A stretch of DNA of 64,000 nucleotides from Chlorobaculum sp. MV4-Y (GTDB taxonomy: Bacteria > Bacteroidota > Chlorobiia > Chlorobiales > Chlorobiaceae), in the NCBI RefSeq assembly GCF_025244685.1, contig NZ_CP104202.1, positions 72,501-136,500 on the forward strand, written 5' to 3'. Positions 37,441-47,539 of this stretch are shown here, one piece after another. How positions within the stretch are numbered: position 1 is the first letter of the stretch; each line of letters opens with the position of its first letter. The translations under genes were made by a program, and so were the position numbers. Under the pieces are notes generated by a model, which did no database searches, was not told where the DNA came from, and was given only the letters and a program-made list of their open reading frames with translations.

Positions 37441-37470
37441 AAAACCCCGCCGAAATCGACGGGGTTTTTT
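37441..37470. terminator. Bidirectional terminator between the membrane-protein gene and guaA
   Basis: AAAACCCCG (37441-37449) and CGGGGTTTT (37460-37468) with A-run and T-run flanks on both sides. It can stop both the plus-strand small gene and the minus-strand mrcA-guaA transcript. Confidence 0.85.
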
Positions 37471-37494
37471 CATATCTAACAATCTTTTTCCTTC

Positions 37495-39045
37495 TCACTC
37501 CCACTCAATCGTCGCCGGGGGCTTGGACGAAATATCGTACGCCACGCGGTTGATGCCTCTTACTTCGTTGATGATGCGATTCGAGACTTTGGCGAGGAAG
37601 TCGTGCGGCAAGTGCGCCCAGTCGGCGGTCATGCCGTCGGTGGATTCTACGGCTCGCAATGCCAGCACGTTTTCGTAGGTGCGTTTGTCGCCCATCACGC
37701 CCACCGACTGCACCGGCAGGAGCACCGAGAAGGCTTGCCACACTTTTGAGTAGAGGCCGCTCTCCTTCAGTTCGTCGATGAAAATCTGGTCGGCGTCGCG
37801 CAGTATGTCGAGGCGTTCCCTGGTCAACGAGCCGAGCACGCGCACGGCGAGGCCGGGGCCGGGGAAGGGGTGGCGCATCAGAATGTCCTCGGCGATGCCA
37901 AGCTCGCGTCCGACGGCGCGGACTTCGTCCTTGAACAGCTCGCGCAGCGGCTCGATCAGCTTGAGCTTCATGCGCTTCGGCAGGCCGCCGACGTTGTGGT
38001 GCGACTTGATCGTTTCCGATGGCCCCTTGACGCTGACGCTCTCGATGACGTCCGGATAGAGCGTGCCCTGCACGAGGAACTTCTCGTCATGGATATTCTC
38101 TTCGAACACCTGGATGAAGGTGCGCCCGATGATCTTGCGCTTCTTCTCCGGCGAGGCTACGCCCTTGAGTCGTCCAAGGAAAAGATCGGAGGCGTCGGCG
38201 AGCGAGATGTTCAGACCGAGCGGCTTGAGGAACTCCATCACCTTGACGGCTTCTTCCTTGCGGAGCAGGCCGTTGTCAACGAAAACGCAGTGCAGCTTTT
38301 CGCCAATCGCTTTGCTGACCAGCACGGCGGCCACGGTTGAATCGACGCCGCCGCTGATGCCGCACACCACGGTCGAGTTGCCCGCCACTTTGCGAATCTC
38401 CTCGATCTGGTGCTGGATGAAGCTTTTCGGCGACCAGTCCGGCATGATGCCCGCGATGTCGATCAAAAAGTTCGAGAGGAGCTGCTTGCCGTAGAGCGAG
38501 TGCTGCACCTCGGGGTGGAACTGCAAGCCATAGACTTTCAGCGCGGCCTTCTGGCCGAAGCTCTCGATGGCGCACATTTCGGCGTTGGCCGTGCTGGCCG
38601 TGATGCGGAAGCCGTCGGGCAGTTTCGTTACCTTGTCGCCGTGGCTCATCCAGACATCCGAATCGGGAATGTCGCGGAACAGCAAACTTTCTCTCTCGTC
38701 ATGACTTACCAGCATTTTGGCGCGTCCGAACTCCTGCTTCGGCGAACTCTCGACGTTGCCGCCGAAGTGCTTGGCAATAGCCTGCAGGCCGTAGCAGATG
38801 CCGAGCACCGGCACGCCGAGGCTGAACACCTCCGGGTCGGGCATGAACGCCTTTTCGTCGTACACGCTGTTCGGACCGCCGGAGAGGATGATCGCTTTCG
38901 GCTGATGCTCCCTGATAAGGTCGGCCTTCGTGTGGTAGGGAAAGATTTCGGAGTAGATGCCGATCTCGCGGATGCGCCGCGCGATGAGCTGGGTGTACTG
39001 CGATCCGAAGTCGAGCACGATGACCGATTGAAGGGATGTTGCCAT
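37495..39045 (-). CDS. guaA: GMP synthase (glutamine-hydrolysing)
   Basis: A 516-residue GuaA. The N-terminal class I glutamine amidotransferase domain has [10 protein letters not shown], the catalytic Cys in [10 protein letters not shown] and the HPEV His. The ATP-pyrophosphatase domain carries the P-loop [13 protein letters not shown], and the dimerisation domain ends with [16 protein letters not shown], the family C-terminus. It converts XMP to GMP. It follows mrcA by 30 nt on the same strand and is probably co-transcribed. Confidence 0.97.
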   Translation of the reverse strand: MATSLQSVIVLDFGSQYTQLIARRIREIGIYSEIFPYHTKADLIREHQPKAIILSGGPNSVYDEKAFMPDPEVFSLGVPVLGICYGLQAIAKHFGGNVESSPKQEFGRAKMLVSHDERESLLFRDIPDSDVWMSHGDKVTKLPDGFRITASTANAEMCAIESFGQKAALKVYGLQFHPEVQHSLYGKQLLSNFLIDIAGIMPDWSPKSFIQHQIEEIRKVAGNSTVVCGISGGVDSTVAAVLVSKAIGEKLHCVFVDNGLLRKEEAVKVMEFLKPLGLNISLADASDLFLGRLKGVASPEKKRKIIGRTFIQVFEENIHDEKFLVQGTLYPDVIESVSVKGPSETIKSHHNVGGLPKRMKLKLIEPLRELFKDEVRAVGRELGIAEDILMRHPFPGPGLAVRVLGSLTRERLDILRDADQIFIDELKESGLYSKVWQAFSVLLPVQSVGVMGDKRTYENVLALRAVESTDGMTADWAHLPHDFLAKVSNRIINEVRGINRVAYDISSKPPATIEWE

Positions 39046-39075
39046 GGTTAATCTTGAAACCGGGTAATGTATTGG

Positions 39076-41328
39076 TTAAAACTGTTGTGGCGGTGCTGGT
39101 GCCGGTGCTGGCATGTTCTGCGTGCCAGTGCTGTCCTGAAGCTCGATCGCGCCCGAGTTGACCGGTGTCGAATTGCTGTTGAAGTCGCCGGCGTGGTAGC
39201 GGGAGTAGCCTTTCGGCGTGTAATATTCGACAGAGACGTTACGGTTCAGCACGTCGGACGGCTCGCTCGATGAGCCTGCAGTCGGCACGGCAATAACGTT
39301 GTCGGGCATCGGGAAGTAGGTTTTTTCAAGCTTGAGCGCCGGATCGGCGTAGCAACTTTTCATGAAGTTTGCCCAGGCAGGTAGTGCCGCTCTGGCGCCC
39401 TGTCCATACTCCATCGAGGTGAAATGAACCCGTTCGTCATCGAATCCTGCCCAGACTACCGCAACGAGCTTGGGGGTAAACCCTGCGAACCAGGCATCCC
39501 TATGGCTCTGTGTCGTGCCGGTTTTGCCGGCAACCTCCATGTCGAGGCCGTATCTGGCCCTGGCGGCGATACCCGTGCCACGGTCAATTACATCCTTGAG
39601 CATGGTGACCATGATGTAGTTGGTCGCCGGGTCGAGTCCCAGATGGCTGCTTGGCTGGTGTTCGGCAATCACCCGGCCGTGCTTGTCGAGCACTTTGGTT
39701 ACGGGAAGCACGTCGCACCAGGTGCCGTTATTTGCAAAAGTGGTATATGCTCTGGCCAGTTCGAGCGGCGAGACTTCCGATGTGCCGAGGGCGATCGACA
39801 GGTTGGGCTGCATGGGAGAGCTGATGCCCATGCGGCGGGCATAGCTGATGATTTCCGACGGGCTGAGGAACTCGTACGCCAGCCTGACCGTGACCTGGTT
39901 CAGCGAATAGGCCAGCGCGTCACGCAGTGTTGTCATGCCGCCGGAGCCGCCTTCGGCGTTGCGGGCTACCCACATGCCGCCATTGCCGCTTTTCAGCGCG
40001 AGTGGCTGGTCGAGAATCCGATAGTTTGCCGGGATGCCCTTGTCGATGGCCGCCGCATACACGAATGGCTTGAAGGCGGAGCCGGGCTGGCGCTTGGCCT
40101 GCCAGACATGGTCGAACTGGTAGCGGTAGTCGTCTGGCCCGAAATTGGTGCCGCCAACCCACGCTTTGACATGGCCGTTCGACGGGTCAAGGGCGACGAG
40201 AGCCATCTGCACCCTCGTTTTGTTATACAGCAGATTCTTGACCCAGGTGGCATCGGCTCTCAGGCGGGCCAGCGCTACATTTTCAGGAATGCCCTCTTCG
40301 CCAACCATCTCCTTGAATCTATCGCTCTCCTTGATGAACTGTGTCTTGAGAGACTCGGGGCATCTCCAGCTTCTGTCGAACTGCCCCTGCAGGAATGCCG
40401 CCTGGGCGGCGATGGCCTGCTGCGCGTATTGCTGCATCCGGCTGTCAAGCGTGGTCTGGATGGTCAGGCCGTCGCTGTAAACGTTGATGCCTTCGAGCAT
40501 CGAGGCTGTCTTGATGGTCTGGCGGAGGTATTCGGTGAAATAGGGGGCAAGACCTTGATGATTGACCGGAGTGTAATGCAACAGCAGCGGTGTGGCCTTG
40601 GCTTTGACGGTCTGGGCATGGGTGATGAAGCCCTCTTTTTCCATCAGGCCGATGATCAGGTTCCGTCGTGATAGCGAAGCGGATGGATACTTGGACGGAT
40701 CGTATGCCGTCGGATTTTTCAGCGTAGCGATCAGGGTGGCGCTCTCGGGGATGGTCAACTGGCTGGCCGGTTTTCCGAAATAGGTCTGGGCCGCCGACTC
40801 GATGCCGTAAGCGCCGGATCCGAAGTAGACGGTGTTCAGGTAGAGCGCGAGAATTTCGTCTTTGGTATAGGTGCGTTCGAGCTGAACCGCCGTGACGAGC
40901 TCTTTGGCCTTGCGGCTCAGGGTGCGCTCCTGGGTCAGGAAAAGGTTTTTGGCGAGCTGCTGCGTGATGGTGCTGGCCCCTTGCCAGCGGGTGCGTCCCT
41001 TGATGATATTTTCGCCGAAGGCGATGGCCAGACGCCGCAGATCGACGCCCCAATGCTGGTAGAACGTCACATCTTCGGTGGCGATCAGCGCCGCCGGAGC
41101 CCAGCGCGAAATCGACCTGAGCGGCACAAAGGTTCTGTTTTTCAGGAAAAACTTGTGCAGAAGCTTGCCATCTTCCGAATAGACCAGCGAGGCAAGCTCC
41201 GGCTTGGGATGTTCAAGCTCTTCGACACTCGGAAGGCCTTTGAAAAGGTCGATGCCGAACAGCGTGCCGGTACCGAGAAGGGCAACAAGAATAAGACCGG
41301 CAACTTTCATGACACTTTTTTTACTCAC
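39076..41328 (-). CDS. mrcA: Penicillin-binding protein 1A-type (transglycosylase/transpeptidase)
   Basis: A 750-residue class A PBP. An N-terminal signal-anchor (residues about 7-26) is followed by the GT51 glycosyltransferase domain with the catalytic Glu in ATEDVTFYQHWGVD and GASTITQQLAKNLFL. The transpeptidase domain has SxxK in PGSAFKPF, SLNQV as the SxN box, and KTGTTQ as the KTG box. It ends in a Pro/Ala/Gln-rich low-complexity tail. It polymerises and cross-links peptidoglycan in the periplasm. First gene of a pair with guaA. Confidence 0.93.
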   Translation of the reverse strand: MSKKSVMKVAGLILVALLGTGTLFGIDLFKGLPSVEELEHPKPELASLVYSEDGKLLHKFFLKNRTFVPLRSISRWAPAALIATEDVTFYQHWGVDLRRLAIAFGENIIKGRTRWQGASTITQQLAKNLFLTQERTLSRKAKELVTAVQLERTYTKDEILALYLNTVYFGSGAYGIESAAQTYFGKPASQLTIPESATLIATLKNPTAYDPSKYPSASLSRRNLIIGLMEKEGFITHAQTVKAKATPLLLHYTPVNHQGLAPYFTEYLRQTIKTASMLEGINVYSDGLTIQTTLDSRMQQYAQQAIAAQAAFLQGQFDRSWRCPESLKTQFIKESDRFKEMVGEEGIPENVALARLRADATWVKNLLYNKTRVQMALVALDPSNGHVKAWVGGTNFGPDDYRYQFDHVWQAKRQPGSAFKPFVYAAAIDKGIPANYRILDQPLALKSGNGGMWVARNAEGGSGGMTTLRDALAYSLNQVTVRLAYEFLSPSEIISYARRMGISSPMQPNLSIALGTSEVSPLELARAYTTFANNGTWCDVLPVTKVLDKHGRVIAEHQPSSHLGLDPATNYIMVTMLKDVIDRGTGIAARARYGLDMEVAGKTGTTQSHRDAWFAGFTPKLVAVVWAGFDDERVHFTSMEYGQGARAALPAWANFMKSCYADPALKLEKTYFPMPDNVIAVPTAGSSSEPSDVLNRNVSVEYYTPKGYSRYHAGDFNSNSTPVNSGAIELQDSTGTQNMPAPAPAPPQQF

Positions 41329-41400
41329 GTTAACAAAGTTTCAGGATAGTAAATCATAACCATCTGCTTTCAACAGTGGCAGTTGCCCTGTTGAGTGCTT

Positions 41401-42324
41401 TCATTGAATCTGCACCCGTTCGGCCAGCGGCGCGGCGGGCTGAGTCTTTTTATAAAAATGTTGTGCAAAATCAAAATGTTTTTTCAGCTCGTCGACAAAA
41501 CGCGGCGTATCTTCGAGCATCGGCAGGTGGCCGAGGTGCATGAACTGTACGAGCCTTGTCGGTGAAGTTGCTGACGCCTTGCGCTTTTCGAACAGCGTGA
41601 CGGTGCCTTCGGGGGGAATGGTGTGGTCGGCCATGCCTACGCAGCAAAGCACCGGCGAGGCGATCTCGATGACGCTCCTGGTGTAGGTTCGCAGCGCTTC
41701 GGGATCGATTGAGAAATGGCCCACCGCGTTGGTGGCCGCTTTGTCCGAAGTGGTGAAATCCTCGATGATAATGTCACTGTATTCCTTGCTGATGTGCCCG
41801 GTGGCCGCCCGCTTGATGAAGAGTGTGCGCAGCGGCTCGACCTGAAAAATGTTCCGGAAGTTCATCGATACGTCGATCAGACCGCCGAGGAACATCAGGC
41901 CGAGCGAGGTGAAGGGGGTCTCCTCGAAAATGCCACAGGCCAGAATGGTCGATGAGAGCAGCGCATCCTTGTACCGGAGGCAAAGCTCAGTGGCAACCAT
42001 GCCGCCCATCGAGTGGCCGACGATATGCAGATTGCGGCTTTTGTCGAGCCCGAGATGCTCGATCAATGCACCGGCCTCATCGGCGAATCCGCCAATCGTC
42101 AGGTCGGGACGGCACCCGTCGATGGAGGTTTTGCCCGTGCCGCTCTGGTCGTAGGTGATGCAGCGGAAATCCTGCCTGAGCAATTCGATGGCAGGCTTCC
42201 AGTACCGAGACGAAATTGCCCAGCCGTTGACGAAAAGGATCGCCGGTTTCTCTTGCTGCGAAGGATCGTTCTCCGCCGTATCCTCATAGAAGAGACGGCA
42301 ACGCGATGACGTAAGGTAGCTCAT
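41401..42324 (-). CDS. Alpha/beta hydrolase
   Basis: A 307-residue alpha/beta-fold hydrolase from ATG 42324 (MSYLTSSRCRLFYEDTAEND). The frame is open further to 42456 but that part is not domain-like. Features are the oxyanion region ILFVNGWAISSRYW, the nucleophile elbow GHSMGGMVA with Ser, and a C-terminal His in MHLGHLPMLED; the acid is probably Asp in CCVGMADHTIPPEG. This resembles esterase/dehalogenase-type members such as BioH-like or carotenoid/bacteriochlorophyll-linked hydrolases, but no substrate can be named. Confidence 0.8.
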   Translation of the reverse strand: MSYLTSSRCRLFYEDTAENDPSQQEKPAILFVNGWAISSRYWKPAIELLRQDFRCITYDQSGTGKTSIDGCRPDLTIGGFADEAGALIEHLGLDKSRNLHIVGHSMGGMVATELCLRYKDALLSSTILACGIFEETPFTSLGLMFLGGLIDVSMNFRNIFQVEPLRTLFIKRAATGHISKEYSDIIIEDFTTSDKAATNAVGHFSIDPEALRTYTRSVIEIASPVLCCVGMADHTIPPEGTVTLFEKRKASATSPTRLVQFMHLGHLPMLEDTPRFVDELKKHFDFAQHFYKKTQPAAPLAERVQIQ

Positions 42325-42561
42325 AGGTTCGCATGGTGGTTTGCGTGCTCTGCGAAAAACTGAGCTGAAATATACCATATAGAATGCTGAATTATGAATG
42401 AACATCAGGTTATGGCTCATGACAATTGCGATACCTGTCTGCTTCAGGCTCGACATTGCTTTTATAGCGGTATATTATCGCTTGCTGCACGGATTTCGTC
42501 AATCAGACAAATCCTGTTGTAATGCGCTTATTTACAAATACTTCCCATAGATTTTACTTCC

Positions 42562-43227
42562 ATGGAGCTTTTCTCGAAACTTGCCGATTTTATTCTGCAC
42601 ATTGACGGGCATCTTCAGCTTCTCGCTTCAGAGTACGGTCTGTGGCTTTATGGAATCCTTTTTCTGATCGTATTCTGCGAAACCGGTCTGGTGGTTTTTC
42701 CGTTTCTGCCAGGTGACTCGCTGCTCTTCGCCGCCGGATCGCTCGCCGCGATTCCGATGTCGCAGCTCAGCCCGCACTGGCTCTTCGTCATCTTCACGGC
42801 GGCGGCGCTTTTGGGCGATACGGTCAACTACTGGATCGGCAGAAGTCTCGGGCCGAAGGTGTTCCATTTCGAAAAGTCGGCCTTTTTCAACCCGGAGCAC
42901 CTGCAAAAAACGCACGGCTTTTTCGAAAAATACGGAGGCAAGACCATCATCATCGCGCGTTTCATTCCCATTGTCCGCACCTTTATGCCATTTGTGGCTG
43001 GCGTCGGGGCCTTGCCTTATCCGAGATTCATCATGTTCAGCATTGCGGGGGCATGGCTCTGGGTCGGGATTTTCAGCTATGGCGGGTACTTTTTCGGACA
43101 ACTGCCGGTAATCAAGGCCAACCTGAAACTGATGATCGTGGGCATTATCGTCGTATCGCTGATGATTCCAGCCATCGAGTTCGTGAAGCATCATTTTCGC
43201 AGCAAGGCCAGTCTGGATGCGGATTGA
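42562..43227 (+). CDS. DedA-family membrane protein
   Basis: A 221-residue polytopic protein of the DedA (SNARE-associated/VTT) family. It contains the re-entrant-loop motifs FCETGLVVFPFLPGDSLLFAAGSLA and FEKYGGKTIIIARFIPIVRTFMPFVAGVGALPYPRF, with the conserved acidic Glu and Arg residues, and about five to six membrane segments. DedA proteins act in undecaprenyl-phosphate or phospholipid translocation and envelope homeostasis. Monocistronic, followed by tRNA-Pro. Confidence 0.9.
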   Translation: MELFSKLADFILHIDGHLQLLASEYGLWLYGILFLIVFCETGLVVFPFLPGDSLLFAAGSLAAIPMSQLSPHWLFVIFTAAALLGDTVNYWIGRSLGPKVFHFEKSAFFNPEHLQKTHGFFEKYGGKTIIIARFIPIVRTFMPFVAGVGALPYPRFIMFSIAGAWLWVGIFSYGGYFFGQLPVIKANLKLMIVGIIVVSLMIPAIEFVKHHFRSKASLDAD

Positions 43228-43293
43228 GGAGTTTTCCGGTTAAAAAAATAATTATGGTAATTTCCCGAAACTTCTTATAATCCAGTCCTTAAT

Positions 43294-43367
<74 letters not shown>

Positions 43368-43430
43368 CAAGTTTTCCCCTCCTTCAGTATCCGGAAGAGT
43401 TCCTTTCTCAACAAAAACCGGAAATCATTT

Positions 43431-43907
43431 ATGGACTTTGAATGCCAGTTCGTGTGCGAGCTGAAAGAACTTGCACCGGTTCCAGCCCTGCTTATCCGCA
43501 CGCATACCACCATGAGCGAACTCGGTTCGCTGTTTGAGACCGGTTACCATGAGATTTTGCAACTGCTTGCAGGCCAGGGCAAATCGCCGTTGGGGCCGCC
43601 CTTCGCGCGCTACTATGGCATGAGCACCGGTTCGTTCGAAATCGAATTCGGCTTTCCTGTCGAGGGCGAAGTCGAAGGCAAAGGCCGCGTTGTTGCCGGT
43701 TCGACTCCCTCGGGCAAAGCCGCGAGCAGCCTCTACATCGGCCCGTACGGCGAGATCGAAGGGGTGTACGATGCGCTCATGAAGTGGGTTGACGATAATG
43801 GCTTTGAGCTGAGTGGTGAGGCGTATGAAATCTATCTCGACAATCCTGCCGAAACGCCGCCAGATCAACTCCGAACGCGAGTCTATCTGATGCTGCACGA
43901 AGGCTGA
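43431..43907 (+). CDS. GyrI-like/effector-binding domain protein
   Basis: A 158-residue single-domain protein (MDFECQFVCELKELAPVPAL). The pattern is that of the GyrI-like small-molecule-binding (AraC effector-binding) fold: an N-terminal beta strand with LIRTHTTMSELGSLFETGYHEI, PPFARYYG, FEIEFGFPV and a C-terminal YEIYLDNPAETPPDQLRTRVYLML, the usual YLxDP-x-x-T-P-x-x-x-x-T-x-I-x-x-P motif in variant form. It lacks a DNA-binding domain, so it is likely a stand-alone ligand binder or hydrolase. Precedes the carotenoid-like flavoprotein by 68 nt. Confidence 0.75.
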   Translation: MDFECQFVCELKELAPVPALLIRTHTTMSELGSLFETGYHEILQLLAGQGKSPLGPPFARYYGMSTGSFEIEFGFPVEGEVEGKGRVVAGSTPSGKAASSLYIGPYGEIEGVYDALMKWVDDNGFELSGEAYEIYLDNPAETPPDQLRTRVYLMLHEG

Positions 43908-43975
43908 CGGGAATTCTCTTTCCGTCACGGCGATTATCAAGAGAGAAATCTTTTAATCTTCGCCGCTTTTCCCGC

Positions 43976-45457
43976 ATGAAGTTGTCTGATCTGCACTGCA
44001 TCGTCATCGGTGCCGGAATCGGCGGGCTTGCCGCCGGAGCGCTGCTTGCCCGCAGGGGTATGCAGGTGGTGGTGCTCGAAGCGCAGCGCTATCCCGGTGG
44101 CTGTGCGGCGACGTTTTCGTCCGGAGCCTACCGGTTCGATGCGGGTGCGACCGTCGGCTGCGGATTCCACTCCGGTGGGCCGCTCGACCGGCTTGGCCGC
44201 GAACTCGGCATCGACTGGCCAGTGCATCCCGAGCCGCTGGCGTGGCAGTACCGCCACCGTGGCCTGCGGCTTGATCTGTTCTCCTCCCGCGATAACATTA
44301 TTGACCGATTCCCTCGCTCGAAAGCTTTCTGGGGCGAACAGGCCCGGCTTGCCCGCACGCTCTGGCGTTTGTCCGCCGCCGCCCTGCCGTGGCCGGCCTC
44401 AGGCTTGCCGGATATTGCCGCACTTGCCGCTCGGGCATTTGTTAGCCTGCCGGACTCCGTTTTTCTCCTGCCCTTCATGCAGCGCACCGCACTTGACTGG
44501 CTCGCTTCGTATGGACTCGATTCCGATGCGGATTTTGTGCGCTTCATCGACGCCCAGCTTCTGATCTCCGCGCAGACCACCTCGTGCTACACCAATGCAC
44601 TCAACGCCGCGATTGCGCTTGACCTGCCGGTTGCCGGAACATGGCGTGTCGAGGGCGGCATCGGCACCGTGGCCCGGCGGCTTGCCGACTCCATCGAACG
44701 CGATGGAGGGGCGGTGCTGTATGGCAAGAAGGTGACGCGGCTCGACACCATCAACCGCGATGCGCTGGGCGTTGAAACCGCCGATGGCGACGCTCTGTCA
44801 ACCGATGCAATCGTGGCCAACCTTACCCCTGATTCACTCGAAATTCTCGATGACTTTCGTCGGTCGGGTGAGCGGGAAGCGCCGGTCTCCAACGGCTGGA
44901 GCGCATTCATGCTCTACCTCGGCGTCGATGCGTCATTTTTCGAGCACGCCGGAGCTGACCACCTCCAGATCGTCGCGCCGGAGGGCGAGCTTGGCGAGTG
45001 CCGCAGCCTCTTCGTCTCGGCCTCCCCCGCGAGCGACGCCGGGCGAGCGCCTGAGGGGCAGCGAGCGGTGACTGTCTCAACCCACACGAGGCCCGAGCGG
45101 TGGTTCGCGGCGTTGCAGCAGGGGCGCGAGGCGTATGACGCGCTGAAGCGGGAGTACACCGAGCAGGCGCTGGCGCTGCTTTACGAGCAGTTGCCGGAAG
45201 CTCGTGGTGCAATTCGATCGGTTACAGCCGCTACGCCATATTCGTGGGAGGCATGGACGGGCCGTCGCTATGGATTGGTCGGCGGCTACGCGCAGACCTC
45301 GCTTTTCGGCGTGCGCGGCCCGGCCACGAAGTACGACAATCTGTTCCTCGTCGGAGATTCGATCTTTCCCGGCCAGTCTCTGCCGGGGGTGGTCACCGGA
45401 GCGCAACGGACGGTTGAGCTTCTGCTGCGGCGTGCCGGGAAGCTTGGGCGGTTATAG
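43976..45457 (+). CDS. Carotenoid isomerase/phytoene desaturase-like FAD oxidoreductase
   Basis: A 493-residue flavoprotein. The N-terminal dinucleotide-binding motif is VIGAGIGGLAAGALLARRG, followed by GGCAATFSSGAYRFDAGATVG and, at the C-terminus, a second FAD-binding block YDNLFLVGDSIFPGQSLPGVVTGA. This order is shared by CrtH/CrtISO carotenoid isomerases and CrtI-type desaturases. Green sulfur bacteria synthesise chlorobactene-type carotenoids using CrtP, CrtQ and CrtH, so an accessory carotenoid role is plausible, but the precise reaction cannot be told from sequence alone. It stands alone. Confidence 0.75.
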   Translation: MKLSDLHCIVIGAGIGGLAAGALLARRGMQVVVLEAQRYPGGCAATFSSGAYRFDAGATVGCGFHSGGPLDRLGRELGIDWPVHPEPLAWQYRHRGLRLDLFSSRDNIIDRFPRSKAFWGEQARLARTLWRLSAAALPWPASGLPDIAALAARAFVSLPDSVFLLPFMQRTALDWLASYGLDSDADFVRFIDAQLLISAQTTSCYTNALNAAIALDLPVAGTWRVEGGIGTVARRLADSIERDGGAVLYGKKVTRLDTINRDALGVETADGDALSTDAIVANLTPDSLEILDDFRRSGEREAPVSNGWSAFMLYLGVDASFFEHAGADHLQIVAPEGELGECRSLFVSASPASDAGRAPEGQRAVTVSTHTRPERWFAALQQGREAYDALKREYTEQALALLYEQLPEARGAIRSVTAATPYSWEAWTGRRYGLVGGYAQTSLFGVRGPATKYDNLFLVGDSIFPGQSLPGVVTGAQRTVELLLRRAGKLGRL

Positions 45458-45537
45458 CGGAGAGTTCAGGGCAACCGCAAGGGTTGCTCCTGCACGTTGC
45501 TTGTCACTTTTCTGCTCCTCCTTTATATATTCGATCT

Positions 45538-46790
45538 ATGGAGCTTCAGGAAAAAATCACCATCCTTTCGGGAGCTGCGCGATACGACGCTTCGTGCGCT
45601 TCGAGCGGGTCCAGCACCGATACGCCGCGCGGCGGAATGGGCAACACCTCGCAGGGGGGCATCTGCCACTCGTGGGCGGATGACGGACGCTGCATTTCGC
45701 TCCTGAAAATCCTGCTTTCCAACGACTGCCGTTACGACTGCGCCTACTGCGTCAACCGTTCGTCCAATCCCGTGCCGCGCGCCTCGTTCACCGCGCGTGA
45801 GGTGGTCGATCTGACGATGGATTTCTACCGCCGCAACTACATCGAGGGCCTGTTCCTCAGCTCTGCGGTCAACGTGAGCCCCGACCATACGATGGAACAG
45901 ATGGTGCGCGTGGCGGAAATGCTGCGTAACGAGGAGCGCTTCGGCGGCTACATCCATCTCAAGGTCATTCCGGGAAGCAGCCCAGAACTGATCCGCCGCG
46001 CCGGGCTTGCCGCAGACCGCATCAGTGTCAACATCGAGCTGCCTTCGAACGAGTCACTGCGCAGGCTTGCGCCGCAGAAGAGCAAGGAATCGATTCTGAC
46101 CCCTATGAAGCTTATCGGCGCGGAGGCTGGCGTGAGTCTCGTCGAACGCTCCAAAAGCAGCAACGCTCCGCGCTTCGCCCCGCCGGGCAGAGCACGCAGA
46201 TGATTATCGGCGCGAGTCCCGAAACCGACCTCCAGATCCTCCAGCTCTCGCAGGGGTTGTACCGCAAGATGAACCTCAAGCGCGTCTATTACTCGGCCTT
46301 CGTGCCGGTCAACGACGACAACCGCCTGCCGGTGCTCTCCGCGCCGCCGCTCCTGCGCGAGCATCGCCTTTACCAGGCTGACTGGCTCTTGCGCTTTTAC
46401 GGCTTTTCGGCGGAGGAGATTCTCTCCGATGACGCGCCGAACCTCGACGAATCGTTCGATCCAAAAACCGCCTGGGCGCTCCGCCATCCGGAGTTCTTCC
46501 CGGTCGAAATCAACCGCGCCGACTACGCTACCCTGCTCCGCGTGCCCGGCATCGGCATCACCTCGGCCAGGCGCATCATCGCCGCTCGCCGCTTCGCGCC
46601 CGTCACGCACGAGGGGATGAAGAAGATCGGCGTGGTGATGAAGCGGGCAAAGTATTTCATTACCTGCTCGGGCCGTCCGTTCGAGAAGATCGACCAGCAG
46701 CCCGCTCGCCTCCGCCAGCGGCTGCTGCTTGGTGACGGAAGTGAGCAGAAACAGCCGCGGCAGCTCGTGTTGCCTGGGCTTTTCGCCTGA
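45538..46790 (+). CDS. Radical SAM protein of putative DNA modification/repair (TIGR03916-like), frameshifted
   Basis: A radical SAM protein (MELQEKITILSGAARYDASC) with the CX3CX2C cluster motif in CRYDCAYC, and GLFLSSAV and NIELPSNESL in the barrel. The C-terminal part (TLLRVPGIGITSARRIIAARR) is a helix-hairpin-helix DNA-binding motif. The frame breaks in a C-run at 46178-46181; one extra C joins APAGQSTQMIIGASPETDLQ and gives 417 residues to the stop at 46790. Homologues are named putative DNA modification/repair radical SAM proteins and are typically paired with the next gene. The start at ATG 45538 is chosen by homology; an earlier ATG at 45484 exists. Confidence 0.85.
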
Positions 46791-46795
46791 TTGCC

Positions 46796-47533
46796 ATGTA
46801 CAGGTATCTCTACGATGGAACGCCTGAAGGACTGGTATCGGCCATTGGCGCGATTCTCGAAAGCGGCGATGATCCTGAAATGACTGTGCTTTCCGTCCGT
46901 CAGGACACGCTGTTCGAGGAGGGGCTGTTCCTGCGCACCGATCCCGCCGTTGCCGAAGCGCTTTTCCAGCGGCTCCGGCAGCGAGCGCCCGACGCTGTGC
47001 AGACGCTGTGGTACTTCACGATGGCCGAAACCAGCGAGCTGGAGACGAGTCTGTTGCGCTACATCGCGCTCGCCTTCGAGCACGGTGACCGGGTCAATGG
47101 CTATCTGACGCATCCTGACGTCAAGGCGGTCGTTGCAATCGCCCGCAAGGCCAGTCGCGAGCTGCACCGCATGAAGGGGCTGCTGCGCTTCGAACAGCTC
47201 CGCGACGGCAGCTGGCTGGCGCGGATGGAGCCCGACCACAACGTCATCCAGCCCCTTGCCCGCCACTTCAGCCGCCGCCTGCGCGCGCAGGAGTGGTTCA
47301 TTTACGACGCCCGCCGCCACAGCGCTGCCCACTGGGACGGCCACGCGCTCAGCTTCGGTACTCTCGAACAGTTCAGTCGCCCGGAACTCTCCCCGGAGGA
47401 GCAACAAGTGCAGCAGCTCTGGCAAGCCTTTTTCAAAACCATCGCCATCCCCGAACGCAAAAACCCCCGCCTCCAGAAGTCCAACATGCCTGCGAAGTAC
47501 TGGAAGTATCTCACCGAAAAGCAGGGGGAGTGA
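46796..47533 (+). CDS. DUF4130-type probable DNA metabolism protein (TIGR03915-like)
   Basis: A 245-residue protein (MYRYLYDGTPEGLVSAIGAI) matching the TIGR03915/DUF4130 family that partners the radical SAM gene. Landmarks are VRQDTLFEEGLFLRTDPAVA, VAIARKASRELHRMKGLLRF, the LARHFSRRLRAQEWFIYDARR block, and the C-terminal LPxKYWKYLTEK-like motif (MPAKYWKYLTEK). In many bacteria this family is fused to a uracil-DNA glycosylase domain; here the glycosylase domain is absent. Only 5 nt separate it from the upstream gene. Probably acts with the radical SAM protein on damaged or modified nucleic acid. Confidence 0.85.
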   Translation: MYRYLYDGTPEGLVSAIGAILESGDDPEMTVLSVRQDTLFEEGLFLRTDPAVAEALFQRLRQRAPDAVQTLWYFTMAETSELETSLLRYIALAFEHGDRVNGYLTHPDVKAVVAIARKASRELHRMKGLLRFEQLRDGSWLARMEPDHNVIQPLARHFSRRLRAQEWFIYDARRHSAAHWDGHALSFGTLEQFSRPELSPEEQQVQQLWQAFFKTIAIPERKNPRLQKSNMPAKYWKYLTEKQGE

Positions 47534-47539
47534 AGGGTG

